Below, one piece after another: positions 9,335-20,803 of a stretch of DNA of 64,000 nucleotides; within the stretch, counting starts at the first letter, position 1; each line of letters starts with the position of its first letter. The DNA comes from Schizophyllum amplum (taxonomy: Eukaryota > Basidiomycota > Agaricomycetes > Agaricales > Schizophyllaceae). Location of the stretch: positions 663,828-727,827 of the forward strand of contig VDMD01000013.1 of NCBI GenBank assembly GCA_007026445.1. Reading direction: 5' to 3'. Made by a program: the position numbers and the translations under genes. Under the pieces are notes generated by a model, which searched no databases, was not told where the DNA came from, and worked only from the letters and a program-made list of their open reading frames with translations.

Positions 9335-12300
9335 ATGTCGGACGTGAAGCGTCCAGCAGTAGAACCGCGAGAGTCGCAGACCTCGCAGGCGTCGACCAGC
9401 TCGTCCGGCAACGAGCGCGAGGTCACCGACCCCGTCACGCACCTCCCCCTCAATATCCACGACCAGACGCGAGTGCAATTGGAACAAATTCCCCCTCCCC
9501 TCGACCAGTTCGCGCAGTATGACCAGAAGAATTTACAGCAGATGCTCGCGCAGTATGACCAGAAGAATTTACAGCAGATGCTCGCGCAGGCCTCCGCCGG
9601 GCGACACATGGCCATGGAGGAGCTCATACGCGACGAGATCGGGAAGGGATGGTGGGAGGACCCCTCAAAGCGCAAGAGCAAGCAGCGGATTCGCCTTGCG
9701 CTGGTCGCAGCAGCGGCCAGCGCGGCCGGCGGCGCAAGTAGCTTGCTCACCTACACAATTGTCCGCCGCCTGTCCGGCTCCAGCTGGCTGGGGATGCTGA
9801 TCTCCATCATTGCCTCGTGTATTTCCCCCGTCGCTGCCATAGCCTGCGTGCTCGCGCTCGACCGCAAGCTGGAGGGCCAGCAACGCTCTCAGGATGGGGA
9901 ACATGCGCCGGTGAGTACAACACGCTCCTGATCGAGGGGCACCTTTGCTTACAACACGCAGCACGCGCAAAGCCAGCCGCGCCACCAGGAGAACGACAAG
10001 CCCGAGACCGCAGACTGGCTCAACTCATTCCTCGGCACACTCTGGCCCATGGTCAACCCGGCGCTCTTCACCTCCCTCTGCGACATGATCGAGGATTCCA
10101 TTCAGGCATCCGTTCCCAAGGCCATCAAAGGCGTGCGCATTGCGGATTTGCAGCAGGGCAGCGTGCCGTTGCGGATGCTCGGCATGCGCGCGCTCGATAC
10201 GAAGGAGGAAGGCGACTACGTGAACCTCGAGATGGCCGTCGCGTACCGCGCGCGCGCCACAAGCGGATCGCTCAAGTCCAAAGCGCAGAACCTGCACATG
10301 CTCATGCAGTTCTGGCTGCCCATGGGCATCGTCATCCCCGTCTGGGTCGATGTCACGGGCATCCTCGCCACCGCGCGCGTGCGGCTGCTCGTCACGCCCG
10401 ACCCGCCTTTCCTCGCGGAGATGGTGCTCACGCTACTCGGGCAACCGAAGGTCACGGTGGCGTGCACGCCCCTTGCCAAGAGCTTTTTCGACGTCATGGA
10501 CGTGCCCGGATTGAGCAAGCTGCTGCAGGACGCGATAAACAGCGTAGCGGAAATGTACGTCGCGCCACGAAGCCTGACGCTAGATCTCAAGACGCTGCTG
10601 AGCGGCCGGGAGAAGATGGACACGGACGCGGTGGGCGTGTTCATCGTGACGGTGAAGCGCGCGCACGGGTTCACGAACGGCGACAATGTCAAGTTCTGGG
10701 AGAAGAAGGGCGACCAGAAGGGCGACTTGTATGTTACTCTGGCGTGGTCCAAGTGGGGCAAGCCGTTGTGGTCTACCAGGTACGGCAGCCTTGTTTCGTT
10801 GAGTTTTTTTCTGTGCTGAAGAACAGTTAGAATCATCGAGGACGAGACCAATCCCGTCTGGGAGGAGACGACGATGTTCCTTGTCGGCGAAACCGATATC
10901 AACGCGGAAGAGAAGATCAAACTGGCCCTTGTCGACTCCGACCGTTTCACTGCCGACGACTACCTCGGCATAGTTGAGGTCCCTATCAAAGATCTCATGG
11001 CGTCGGAGGACACACAGAACCGTATGAGCAGGCGTGACGATGTTTTCCACGACGCTCACGGTGACGAGCTCGGCGGTCGCCTGACATGGGAAGTCGGCTG
11101 GTTTGCGAAGACCACCTTCGAGCAGTCCATCGCGCACAGCGGGAAGGATGCCGCGGCCCTGCAGCGCGAGGTAAAGGAGAAGGCCGTGAACAACATTCGG
11201 CGCACCAGACAGCGCGACGGCCACCCCGATCCTGAGCACGCTGAGATGGACCACCAGGTTAAGCTGGCGCTGAAGGACGCCACGGAGGAGATCATTGCGG
11301 GAACGACACCATCTGAGGACTTTCCCAGTGGCATTCTGTCGTTCAACATCGAGCAGATCATTGGGCTGGAGATTCCGGACACGCGCAAGGGTCATCCGGG
11401 AGAAGGCGCGGAGGAGGAAGAAAGCGACAACCTGCCGTCGGGCTACTGCACTGTCATGCTCAACCACGAGCGCATCTACAAGACGCGCACGAAGCTCAAG
11501 AGCAACAAGCCCTATGTACGTGTATACCCTGGGCTTCCTCTTGCATGCTCTAATCTATGTGCAGTTCAACGCAGGTACCGAGCGCTTCATTCGCGACTGG
11601 CGGTCCGCCCAATTGCTCATCTGCGTGCGCGACTCCCGCAGCCACGAGAATGACCCTATTCTCGGCGTCGTCACCCTTCCCCTGCGCAAGATTTTCCCAT
11701 AGCCGGTCACAGGTTACGGATATCTACCCCATCGTCGGTGGTATTGGGTACGGGCGCATGCGCGTCCAGCTCGTCTTCCGCACCGTGCAGGCGCAGATCC
11801 CCAGGCCACTTGCTGGTTGGGATGTCGGCACGCTCGACATCGACTGGCATGTTCGCGCGGACGCACACTTCCCGGCAGACCTCACGACGGCGCGCATCAT
11901 CCTGCGCACACCGTACGGGCATGCGAAATTGTCTCCGCGCCATGAGGGCGGTTGGGCGCACCGTGGCGAGCGCCCGGTGCGGCTCCCAGTGCGCAAGCGC
12001 TACGCGTCCTGCCTCCTTGTGCAGTTCCGCAAGCACGCGCTCGGACCGGACCGCACGACGGCGGTTTCGTCGATATGGCTGAAGGACCTCGTAGACGACG
12101 AGGAGCAGGAGGTTGAGCTGCCTGTGTGGAAGCACAAGGGCGACGAGTTCCACAAGGCGCGGCAGAATGCGAAGGACGCGAGGAGGAACCCATCGGCGAG
12201 CGCCTTGGGAGCATCTTCCTGCGCGTGCGCTTCTGGCCGGGCTCAGCGGGTACCACCAGAAGCTATCCGGGAGCGACGCGGGGATGAAGGACCTGATGGA

Positions 12301-12642
12301 GGCTCTAGACTGCGCGGAGGGCGAGCGCGAGGAGGGCGAGGAGCTCGAGACTGAGGACGAGAGCGACTCGTCCTCGTCCTCGTCGTCTGGCTCCGATGTC
12401 GAGGACCAGGCGGAGGAGAAAGTGGAGGAGAAGGCGGATAAGGGCAAGGCGACGCTCAGGGATGTGCGGGGCCGGCAGGGCGAGCTGAACCGCCGGCATC
12501 GGGGTTAATGCAGTGGAGCGGGATGCGGAAGATGGCGTGGGTCGGGCAGAATATCGAGGACCACATCGACTCTGCGGGCAGCCATATCAAGGGGGCGTTC
12601 AAGCATAGCCCGATGGAGGGGAAGGTTGAGCATGAAGTGTGA
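9335..12642 (+). CDS. Tricalbin-like SMP and C2-domain membrane tether
   Basis: The start at 9335 sits in a strong context (ccaccATGtc). Exons include 9335-9910, 9962-10779, 10831-11515 and 11565 onward. The N-terminal ~65 residues are disordered. Two adjacent hydrophobic segments around residues 125-185 (LVAAAASAAGGASSLLTY and MLISIIASCISPVAAIA) form an ER-type hairpin. An SMP lipid-transfer domain follows (LWPMVNPALFTSLCDMIEDS ... PLAKSFFDVMDVPGLSKLL), then C2 domains (GVFIVTVKRAHGFTNGD; LSFNIEQIIGLEIPD). The product is probably an ER-plasma membrane tether of the tricalbin/Mug190 class. The frame breaks by one base near 11700, 12180, 12235 and 12505. After each break the next frame continues with plausible protein down to a stop at 12640-12642. 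I treat these as sequence errors. An acidic, Ser-rich tail (SDSSSSSSSGSDVED) precedes the end. Confidence 0.75.
9511..9582 (+). repeat. 36-bp in-frame tandem duplication
   Basis: Two adjacent, apparently identical 36-bp units encode AQYDQKNLQQML twice, just before the membrane hairpin of the tricalbin-like protein. Confidence 0.85.
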
Positions 12643-12997
12643 TGTGTGGCTGATTGTCGCTATCGTCGTTGGCATCTGCTTACTTACCCGCGAGACGAAT
12701 GGACGTGTCGGACCTGCTCACTACTACGGACATTATGTACTGCTGAATCTGGATTTTTGCATAGCTCACACCTTCAAGTTGTTATCTCGTGTACAATAGC
12801 ATTCGGTACTCACATCACATTCGTGTCGTGAATCGTAACTGTTGAGTGCACAAAATCACGACGTGTGTGGTGAATTTGGCAGGACAGGTCGGAATAGTCG
12901 GTACAAGGTATATTCAAAAGCATCTCTCGAGTGCCACGCACAACGTTGACATCTGCCTCAAAGCGCTCCTTGAGCGCCGTATCAAGGCGTGTCACCG
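12643..12997. other. Convergent spacer
   Basis: Between the 3' ends of the tricalbin-like gene (+) and the small membrane-protein gene (-). Nothing recognisable. Confidence 0.5.
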
Positions 12998-13586
12998 CTA
13001 GGATGTTATGTACATCTGATTCGTCCTGGGCTGATACGTGTCTGCCGGCTGAGTGGGATACGACGTGTTTGCGGGCTGGTACTGATACGATGTTCCCGCT
13101 GGCTGACTGTCATGCGACCCGCTCGCCGGCTGACTAGCGTAGGATGCGCCTGCCGGCTCGCTAGGGTACCATGCGTCAGCTGGCTGGTACGCATACACCG
13201 GCCCATACGCCGTGTCCTGCGCCTGTAGCTCTTGCGCCTCCGCTTTCTGCTTGTAGTCGCGCTGCCACTGGCGCGTGCGCCGCCAGCGTGTGTAGGCGAA
13301 TATACATACGCAGATGGAGAGGAGGACAACTGCAGTAGCGTGAGTAGGGCTCGGGAGACAAGGCAGTGCAGGAACACAGGATCAGGACAGTGAGTCCATG
13401 TACTCACCTACACCGACGACGACGCCTGCGATGATGGGGACTCTCTCGACGCATACCTTACTGATAAGGCTTCAGCACGCATAGATCCGTCGACCTCGAA
13501 GCCACTCACCCGTTGCAGACGTCAGCAGACGCCGGTAAGATGGCCACTGCGAGCCACAGCAAAAATAAAGAGGCCCGGACGTTCAT
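12998..13586 (-). CDS. Small single-pass membrane protein, QPA-repeat tail
   Basis: Three exons on the minus strand. Exon 1 (13586-13510) encodes a signal peptide (MNVRASLFLLWLAVAILPASA) followed by DVCNG. Exon 2 continues KVCVERVPIIAGVVVGV, whose acceptor lies near 13460. Exon 3 starts near 13337 and completes the membrane helix (VVLLSICVCIFAYTRW), a basic stop-transfer stretch and a cytosolic tail. The tail is rich in Tyr, Ser and repeated QPA/EPA units (YQPADAWYPSEPAG, SQPASG, YQPANTSYPTQPAD). The tiny outside part holds two cysteines. I do not recognise the family; the plan is a signal, a short ectodomain, one helix and a long disordered tail, common among uncharacterised basidiomycete surface proteins. 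Upstream in-frame ATGs (13607 and earlier) are possible but less signal-like. Confidence 0.65.
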
Positions 13587-13916
13587 TAAATTCGTGTACG
13601 TCGGCATGGCGTGTGGGCAGATCGCAGTGTGGAGGCAGGTCGTGATGAAAAGGATTGCGGTGGGGATGTCAAAGCAGGCCCATACACTCACTGCTGTTGG
13701 ACTTTTATGTGCTCTAGTCGACAAGCGCGTAGTGGGGATCGTTGGAGCGCGATCATAGCCACACCCTTGACACAGTAGATCCCGATGATAATGCATTGAC
13801 TTGGCTGTGCGACTTGCAATTTGGCCCTTGTATTGCTCCAAAGCGCTTAAGGCGTCGAAGAATGGGAGTCATCGCTGGGAATTCACAATCGATTCCTACC
13901 CCCAACCGACCAGGCG
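13587..13916. other. Spacer, no gene seen
   Basis: Lies upstream of the small membrane-protein gene and downstream of the SDR gene, both on the minus strand. No motif recognised. Confidence 0.45.
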
Positions 13917-15018
13917 TCATATGATATCGTACTTATACTTCTTCCTCGCCTGCCGCTCTACGAAGCTCGGCCACAGCCAGTACAGCAGGTGCCCAAGGCG
14001 CATGGTACCGGGAAGAAATACCGCGCCCTGCTGCCTGTCGACGGCACGGATGCAGCGGTCTGCGACATACTGGCGTTTGAGGCCCTTCTTGTTAGGGTTC
14101 GCTTCGCGTACGGGCCCGGCGTCGACCGCGGACGCGCGGAAGTCGCCCTCGACGGTGGATGGAAGGATGTGCGAGAATGAGATGTCCGGGTGTTCGATGG
14201 CGAGGGACTGATAGAGGAGAAGCGAAGCGCCTTTGGTGGATGCGTAGATGGAGCGGGTGGGCGCGGGAATGACAGAGGCGAGCGAGGAGATAAGAAGTAC
14301 GGACGGCGATTTTGACGTGCGAGATAGGAGGGGTATCTGTGGGAAAAAGGTGCACGTTAATGAGAGGCAACGATGCAGTATATGTCAATAAACTAACGAA
14401 GGTGACGGCAGACATGAGCGGGCCGATGTAATTGCTGTGGATGGCGGCGGACGCCACCTCTGACGCCTTTTGTATGTCATCCTTGCTAGCGGACGCGGGT
14501 GAAAATCCTGACTTCGTTTTCTCGACTCCTGCGACCTCCATGAGGGGTCGAAGGGCGGATACACCAGCAGCGACTACGAGAGTATCCCAGCCCGCCCCAG
14601 TCTGGAGTTTCTCAGTGTCTTCAATTCTGACAAGAAATTTTGACTGACCTTGTTCGATCTGGTCTCGTATTTTGACCAGGTCCTCCGCGTTGGCAAAATC
14701 GGCGGCAATGCCGAGGACGGTGTTGTCCGTACCCACGGAGGAGGAGTTCTTACATGACAGCATCACTTCCTGCACTTGGTCTTGTCGCCGTCCGACGACG
14801 AAGACGCGTGCGCCTCGTGCAGCGTATATCTCAGCAATGGCCCGTCCGATACCACTGGAGGCGCCTAAGATGAGGACACGTTCTTCATCGTACGTGACTT
14901 TTTGGGGCCTCGCCGGGCTTTGCAGAGTTTTGTGGAGGATGTACAGCGCCGGTATAGCAAGAAGCAGAGGGTTGGACCAAAAAGAAGACGCGCGAAATGC
15001 AAGCAGTGAATCCGACAT
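13917..15018 (-). CDS. Membrane-anchored short-chain dehydrogenase/reductase
   Basis: Two main exons on the minus strand from ATG 15018 to a stop at 13917-13919. The intron (about 14392-14336) has donor GTTAGT and acceptor CACAG and joins SAVTF to IPLLSRTSKS. A hydrophobic N-terminal anchor (NPLLLAIPALYILHKTL) precedes a Rossmann fold with ERVLILGASSGIGRAIAEIY, the glycine-rich cofactor loop. VAAGVSALRP is the NAG-equivalent, and the catalytic pair lies in SIYASTKGAS (YxxxK) with the serine upstream in LISSLASV. This is a classical NAD(P)-dependent SDR, probably ER-facing, resembling 3-ketosphinganine reductase and DHRS7-type enzymes; the substrate is unknown. A second hydrophobic stretch near the end (LLYWLWPSFVERQARKKYK) could be a further anchor. 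It diverges from the E2 gene, with starts 121 bp apart. Confidence 0.82.
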
Positions 15019-15138
15019 GAAAAGCGGAGGCAAGAGCGTTCGGGGATTGCCGAGAGTTCAACGCACACGTGCCCGCGCTTTCCCCGCATCTCCGCACTCG
15101 CGAACACGGAGGTTTCTCAGAACCTGATTCCGTCCGTC

Positions 15139-16772
15139 ATGTTCGCGAGGCGTTTACGTCTGGCGTCCCGTCGTCCAGCGCTATCGGCTCACTTCCACAC
15201 GTCGCGCGCGCTCTGGAAGTCATTGCAGAAGTTCAAGCTCGCTGACATTGGGGAGGGCATTACGGAGTGCGAGGTTATTAAATGGTACCGTTCCCCTTCC
15301 CAAGTTCCGGCCGGCCAGCTGAGCGCAGTGTCCCCAGTCCCACTAACGAGCTTGCTGCAGGAGCGTGAAGGCGCGGTCGGCTGTTACAACGTTCGATCCG
15401 CTGTGCGAAGTGCAGAGCGACAAGGCATCAGTCGAGATCACCAGCCCGTTTGACGGCGTGGTGAAGGAGCTGCTCGTGCAAGAAGGCGAGATCGCGAAGG
15501 TAGGGGAAGGCTTGTGTCTTATTGAGGTGGACGACGAGGTGCTCGAGGGGGCAGACCCGTCATTACTGGAACCCCAAGGCGCGTCGAAGGCACTGCCGAA
15601 GGAAGAGCGAGCCGGTTCTTCTCCATCTACCGGTCCTTCGCCGGCGAGGAAGAAACACCCCATGGACCCGACATACGATTCAAGTGTGGATGGCAAGCCT
15701 GTGAACGTCAACGTGCTTGCGACTCCGTCTGTTCGATATTTTGCGCGACAGAACGGTGTTGACTTGACGGAGATCGCACCAGGCAGCGGCCGTGATGGAC
15801 GGGTGGAGAAGCACGACATAGAAGCGCACATATCTCGCGCAGCAGCCAGCTCTTCTTCTTCTAGGTCAACAATTACCGACACGGCGCAAGATGTCGTCGT
15901 TGAGCTTGGTAGAACGCGGTACGGGATGTGGAAAGCTATGGTGAAGAGCCTGGAGGTGCCACATTTTGGGTACGTCAATGTATCCGTTTTTCTGGTCGAA
16001 GCTCTGATCCTATACTCGCAGGTATTCAACCACCTTGGATCTGACTGCACTGCATAACTTGATGCCCGTCTTCAACAAACATATACCCTCCCAGTATCTT
16101 CCCCCAAGCCAACAGCCACTCCTCGTTGACCCCACATCTCTCGGTATCCTCCCAGCGTCCTCGGCGCCAGCTGTATCTCAGGAGCAGCAATACTCCAAAC
16201 TCACCTACCTTCCTATCCTTCTGAAGACGCTTAGTAGATCCATGCTGGACTGGCCGATCTTCCGTGCATCCATCACACCGGATGCTGCACCCGACGCGAA
16301 ACCCACCTTGACGGTCCGTCCTCGGGCAGACATATCCATCGCGCTATCTACGCCCACTGGTTTGTACACGCCGACACTACAAGGCGTCGACGGACAGTCC
16401 GTCTATTCCCTCGCGTCCTCTCTTCGTCGCCTTTCGCACCTCGGCCGCCAGGTGCCGTGCGGACTGACGCCGATGGAGATGCCGCGGCGTGGAGGGACGC
16501 TTACCGTCTCGAATGTCGGCGCGATTGGGCAGGGCGACTTCGCTCATCCAGTACTGGTTCCGGGCGGTGGCGTCGCCATTGTTGCCATCGGGCGTGCCAA
16601 ATGGGTTTGGGATGTCGAACGAGGCGACGGAAGCGGAGAGCGCCGGCTGAAAGTGGGTATAAGCTGGAGCGCAGACCATAGGGTTGTGGAAGGAGCAGAG
16701 CTCGCTGCGTTTGTTGAATGCTGGAGGGGGTATGTGGAAGCGCCAGAGAGACTCATCGTGGACAGCGTGTAA
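15139..16772 (+). CDS. Mitochondrial branched-chain 2-oxoacid dehydrogenase E2
   Basis: Three exons (15139-15284, 15361-15969 and 16022-16772) give 501 residues. An Arg-rich presequence (MFARRLRLASRRP) targets mitochondria. The lipoyl domain starts FKLADIGEGITECEVIKW and carries the lipoyl lysine in QSDKASVEI. A Pro/Ser-rich linker leads to a peripheral-subunit-binding domain (LATPSVRYFARQNGVDL, APGSGRDGRV). The catalytic acyltransferase domain then includes GTLTVSNVGAIGQGDF and SWSADHRVVEG. The enzyme moves the acyl group from lipoate to CoA in valine, leucine and isoleucine breakdown. DIGEGITE and the domain order favour the branched-chain E2 over pyruvate E2. The usual catalytic HxxxDG reads HRVVEG here, Glu replacing Asp. 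No frame problem was found. Confidence 0.9.
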
Positions 16773-17032
16773 TTGTAACGTGGCAGAGATTGGTTCAATA
16801 ATGTCGGTCCTTCCATCATTCAGTCTCGTTGTCGCCTTCACCTCGCAACTGGAGGCCTGACCTGGACTAGCCAGACGGCCGTCCACAAGTCCTGATTGCA
16901 CAATGCACGCATACAGTAAGTTCCGCTTAAGACAGACATTGTTTACCCAAAATGGCAATGGCACGTGGATCGCATTTTCACGCCACTGATGTCGAAACTC
17001 CCCGCTTCTTGTTCTCTCCTCATCTCCGCACC

Positions 17033-17941
17033 ATGGCACCCCGCGCCACCGACTCCGACTCCAGCGACGACGATGCTCCAGAGGCAGTGACCCTCACCCA
17101 ATCGAAAAGCGTAGCGCGAGAGCGAACGAAAGCGATCGCGCAGCACCACGCCGATCAGAACGAGAAGAAACGCGAGAGGAATAGGCGCCGCGACCATCAG
17201 CTCAAGGAGCAGGCGCAGACTCGCAAGCCCAGTGCAGATGAGGAGGGCGACATTGACTCTGCGGATGATGCAGACTCATCTGCCATAGCGCGTATGGAGA
17301 AAGCCATGCGCGAAGCGGAGGATGAGTCTGAAGATGAGGGGGGCTCAGAGAAGGATGCGGACATGTCGGAAGCGGAAGGGGACAGCAGCGAAGAAGACGA
17401 GGACGACGAGGATGAGGACATGGATGAAGACGAGGACTTCGGTGACGATGGGTCTGAGGAGGCAACTCCCTCACCCAACCCCCACCATCTCCCCGACCAC
17501 CTCTTCGCATCGGCCTTTGCCTCGTCTTCTCGCCCGTCGAAGGCAGAAGCGAAGAAAGACGCAGCAAGGGTACAGGAAAAGAAGCAGAAGAAGCGCCGGC
17601 GACCGAAGTCTGGTGCTAAGGACATCGTCCTGGGGTACATACTCCACCACTGCTAGGTGTTCCATAGACTTATCCTCCTTCAGTGCACGCACGTACCGCG
17701 TGAACACAACTGGTCCACAACGTCCATCTGCGGCGGCGACCATACCCTCTGCAAAGGTCAGGAAGTTTGTCGATCGGAGTCTTGCACTCAAAGGCAGCGC
17801 CTCGCGCACCCGCGGATGGGAGAGGAGACCAGGTGCGTGTCATTCTCTCCGTCTACTCGTTGCCTGACCTATCTTTTGCTAGTGCATTTAGGCGCTTTGC
17901 GTGGTAATGGCGCCCCCGCCAACTTCGTACGGAATCAATAG
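17033..17941 (+). CDS. Bud21/Utp16-like nucleolar protein
   Basis: Three exons (17033-17634, 17684-17832 and 17883-17941) give 269 residues. The start has a strong context (caccATGg). The N-terminal half is highly charged, with runs of Asp/Glu/Ser and a long acidic block near residues 100-150 (SEEDEDDEDEDMDEDED). A Lys-rich stretch (EKKQKKRRRPKSGAKD) follows. The conserved C-terminus reads KVRKFVDRSLALKG then WERRPVHLGALRGNGAP, assembled precisely across the last intron. That C-terminal pattern, together with acidic and basic tracts, fits the Bud21/Utp16 component of the small-subunit processome that acts in 18S rRNA maturation. The identity rests on the short C-terminal motif, so it is tentative, but the gene model itself is strong. 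Confidence 0.7.
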
Positions 17942-18503
17942 CCACGATGAGAGGCCGCTGTACATCTTCCTCTCCCTGTTGCATTTGAGAGTGTAATGAA
18001 TATCACGATCATTCTTTCTCCTCCACGTCTATTGCAGCCGTATGCGCCCACTTTTACTACCCATCCTCAGGATGTTTGTGGCGAACCCTTGTTCTGCTCT
18101 CGACACGTTTTTAGATCTTTAGGCGGTAATTTGCCTACCCAATGACATGGGTCGCTCGTACATACCTGCGCTCAGATGCCACTGTATGCATGGGCATCGG
18201 AGGGGCTTTTCGCTGGGCGGTGCGTACGTATCGACTCCTCGCGAGGTGCCCAATCACGTTTATCATATCAGGGGCAACCTACGTTCGTTTCTCATAATAA
18301 TATAGGATCGAGGAAGCACACGCGATGTTGTCTTTGCTGGCGTGGGCACTTCGACCTGAACAGGAACTCAACCTGAACTGCAGTCTGCGGAGTTGACTGA
18401 CTACATGCTTTCCCCGTATGGAAAGCTTTGTCTTTGTCCGTTTAGGGCAGACGAGTGATCTGAACATAAAAATTGAAATTGCATTTTATCCGCTCCGGTC
18501 TTC
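17942..18503. other. Spacer between two plus-strand genes
   Basis: 3' UTR of the nucleolar protein gene and promoter of the methyltransferase gene. No motif or gene recognised. Confidence 0.5.
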
Positions 18504-19429
18504 ATGCTCGCCGACTTTCCAGAACTCAGGGACATCCCCTCGCCCTCGAGCAGCGGTTCAAGCTCTCCCGCACTAGACTCAAATACTCTAGCTCTCCTCG
18601 ATGATTTCTTCTCCGCCAAAGCTGAAGAGGAACAACGCTTCAGCGATCTCGTCTGCGCCACCCACGATCTCGACGTGGACGACGATGAACACGACAGGAA
18701 ACCTTCCGCACCCGCCCGCATGATGTCCGTAGACGAATATCGGATCGCGTTCGGCGAGGACTGGCAGCTCAGCCAGTTTTGGTGCGTCTTGTTCTGCCTG
18801 TGGAGCGCGCTTCTGAGCCGCTGATTCCCCCCTGATCAGGTACAGTGCGCGGTTTGCGCGGCGCCTCGCGCGTGCCATCCACTCGCTCGTGGACCCAGAA
18901 ACTATCATTGCATTTATGTGTTGCCCAACCGCCTATGTTGGCTTCCAGCACGAATATCTACACCCGGGCGCGCGACTGCTCGAGGTCGACCCCCGGTTCG
19001 ACCTCCTTGCGCGCTCGCAGTTCGTGCGCTACGATTTGTACGCGCCCGAGAAGCTGCCTGAAGACCTTCGCGGCACGGTGGGATTCGCGGTCGTAGACCC
19101 TCCCTTTTTGAACGAGGTGCGGACCTGGGCGTGCGTGTGAGCCAAATAGGCGCTGGACATGAACAACACAGGACACAAACGCGAAAGTGATTGAGGCGCT
19201 CAAGCTGCTGCTTGCGCCGAATGCCAAGCTGCTGATCCTCACCGGGACATCCACCGAGCCGATACTGGAGCGCCTGTATAATGCACCGCCATTGGGCCCG
19301 CTCGTGCGGACGGCGCTGGAGGTCAAGCACGAGGGAGGGCGTCTCTCGAACGACTTTGGTTGCTGGGGCAGCTGGCCGGAGTCCAAAGACCTGGGACGGG
19401 ACGTTTCAGACGACGACGACGATCCCTGA
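18504..19429 (+). CDS. efm5: Efm5-type protein lysine methyltransferase
   Basis: Three exons (18504-18781, 18840-19116 and 19172-19429) give 270 residues. A Ser/Pro-rich N-terminus with LALLDDFFSAKAEEEQRF leads into DWQLSQFWYSARFARRLAR. Then come AFMCCPTAYVGF, the cofactor-side acid in LLEVDPRFD, and the DPPF motif in VVDPPFLNE that recalls N6-adenine methyltransferases. This set defines the N6AMT2/Efm5 family, which methylates a lysine of translation elongation factor eEF1A in the cytosol. An acidic tail (DVSDDDDDP) ends the protein. The length is close to family members. All introns are GT-AG. Confidence 0.88.
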
Positions 19430-20390
19430 CGTCGCTACCGGCAGGGAGGCTGGATCCACGGCGACGATTACTACATCGTTCAGTGCAGACCTTCGCGGTG
19501 TCTCGTCAGGCGCGCAGACTCAGATTGGCAAGTCTGCACATCGAGGAATTCGATGCTGCGCCGATCCAAGATAGCGCGTGCTCGGAAGCCTGGAGGACTC
19601 GCAGACGTAGGAGCTTCTCAGGGCGGTCTTGTGGCCCTCGTAGATGGATTTCTTCGCACTAGATTGTAGAGTCGCATGCACGAGCCTCTGGAGAGATGCA
19701 TAGACCAGGCATAGACTTAGAGGACAACGTAATGTTTTAGTGACCACGATGCGTGCCCACTGAACTCGAACGTTGCTCAGGTTCAATAGAAAAGGCATGG
19801 GCTAGTACCGTACAAGCCCAAAGACCTATCGCGGCGCCCGCACATTCTTCGCGAGGATAGATAGTCGATAGACAGGATACGCTCGTTGGCGCCCAGTGTC
19901 GCTGAGTTTCTAGCGAAGGCAGGCCAGCCTGTATGTTCGCGCATGATCCTCTCTGTTCAGATTGTCAGAAGTTAGAACGTGGAGGTTACTTACCACACTA
20001 CTTAACCCCTTTCGGGACACAATGCGCACGGGGTTTCACGTGATGGGGTGGCTGACGGTTGACACTGGGAGTGACTATAGACGGGTAGTGAATGAAGGCT
20101 GGAGGGTGAGAAGGATTGTGGGTGAGAAATTGAGCAATACCGCTCTGTGGGCGCTCGTTGTGAACACTCGGGTGCGGAGGATCAAATCACTGGCGGGTTA
20201 GGCGTCATTGGGATGATCTGCTGGTCGTTGAGATCGACAATGGCCCTCGTTTGGAAGAACAAGGGAAGGGTTGTTTGTATATAAGATTCGATGTAGTCTG
20301 AATGGCGTTTGCATGTAAGCATCTGATGCCGAGTAACGAGTGTACCGGACTGTGCAGGCTTTGAATCAAAAAAGTAGATACCTGACTGCC

Positions 20391-20456
20391 GTCCGTCGCA
20401 ACGTCCGGATGCCGTCCATGGCCACGTCAGGATGCCGTTCGTCGCAACATCTGCTC
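20391..20456. repeat. 23-bp tandem repeat, about 3 copies
   Basis: Imperfect units beginning GTCCGTCGCAACGTCCGGAT at 20391, 20414 and 20437 (last copy partial). Confidence 0.75.
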
Positions 20457-20692
20457 AAAAAAGCCGCGGTATCGACTACCTCAGCGGGGGCATCATGATC
20501 ATAACGCGAGAGTCGAGCTTGATAGCATGGGCAGCCGGGGATGCCTGTCGTAAGAGCCAGGGGCGTCTCTCGTAAGTAACTGCCGTGTTCGTGTTACTGA
20601 GCCTCACTCACTCATTCGGTCGGATAGAATGGCACATGCAATCTCCCAGACCGTCACTGCATCAGTTGGAGCTTGGCGGTCGTCAGCATACA

Positions 20693-20803
20693 CACCACAT
20701 GCTGGTAACCCATACACCGCGTACGGGTGACCCATGCGCCGCATACGAGTAACTCATTCGCCACGCACGAGTAACCCGTACACCGCTGCGGCTAGTAACG
20801 CGA
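20693..20803. repeat. 22-bp tandem repeat, about 5 copies
   Basis: Units start at 20693, 20715, 20737, 20759 and 20781. The consensus is roughly CACCGCRTACGRGTAACCCA. Copies diverge by a few bases, the last is degenerate. Confidence 0.78.

Noticed and set aside
9817..10830. Plus-strand open frame of 337 codons
   Set aside because: Shifted frame over the SMP domain of the tricalbin-like gene; composition is Arg/His/Ala rubbish, while the other frame carries the recognised domain.
14615..14650. A 22-nt GT-AG intron in the SDR gene near the DQIEQG segment
   Set aside because: Too short to be spliced and the frame is open through it.
20391..20803. CRISPR-like repeat array
   Set aside because: The units are contiguous imperfect tandem repeats with no spacers, in a eukaryotic genome.
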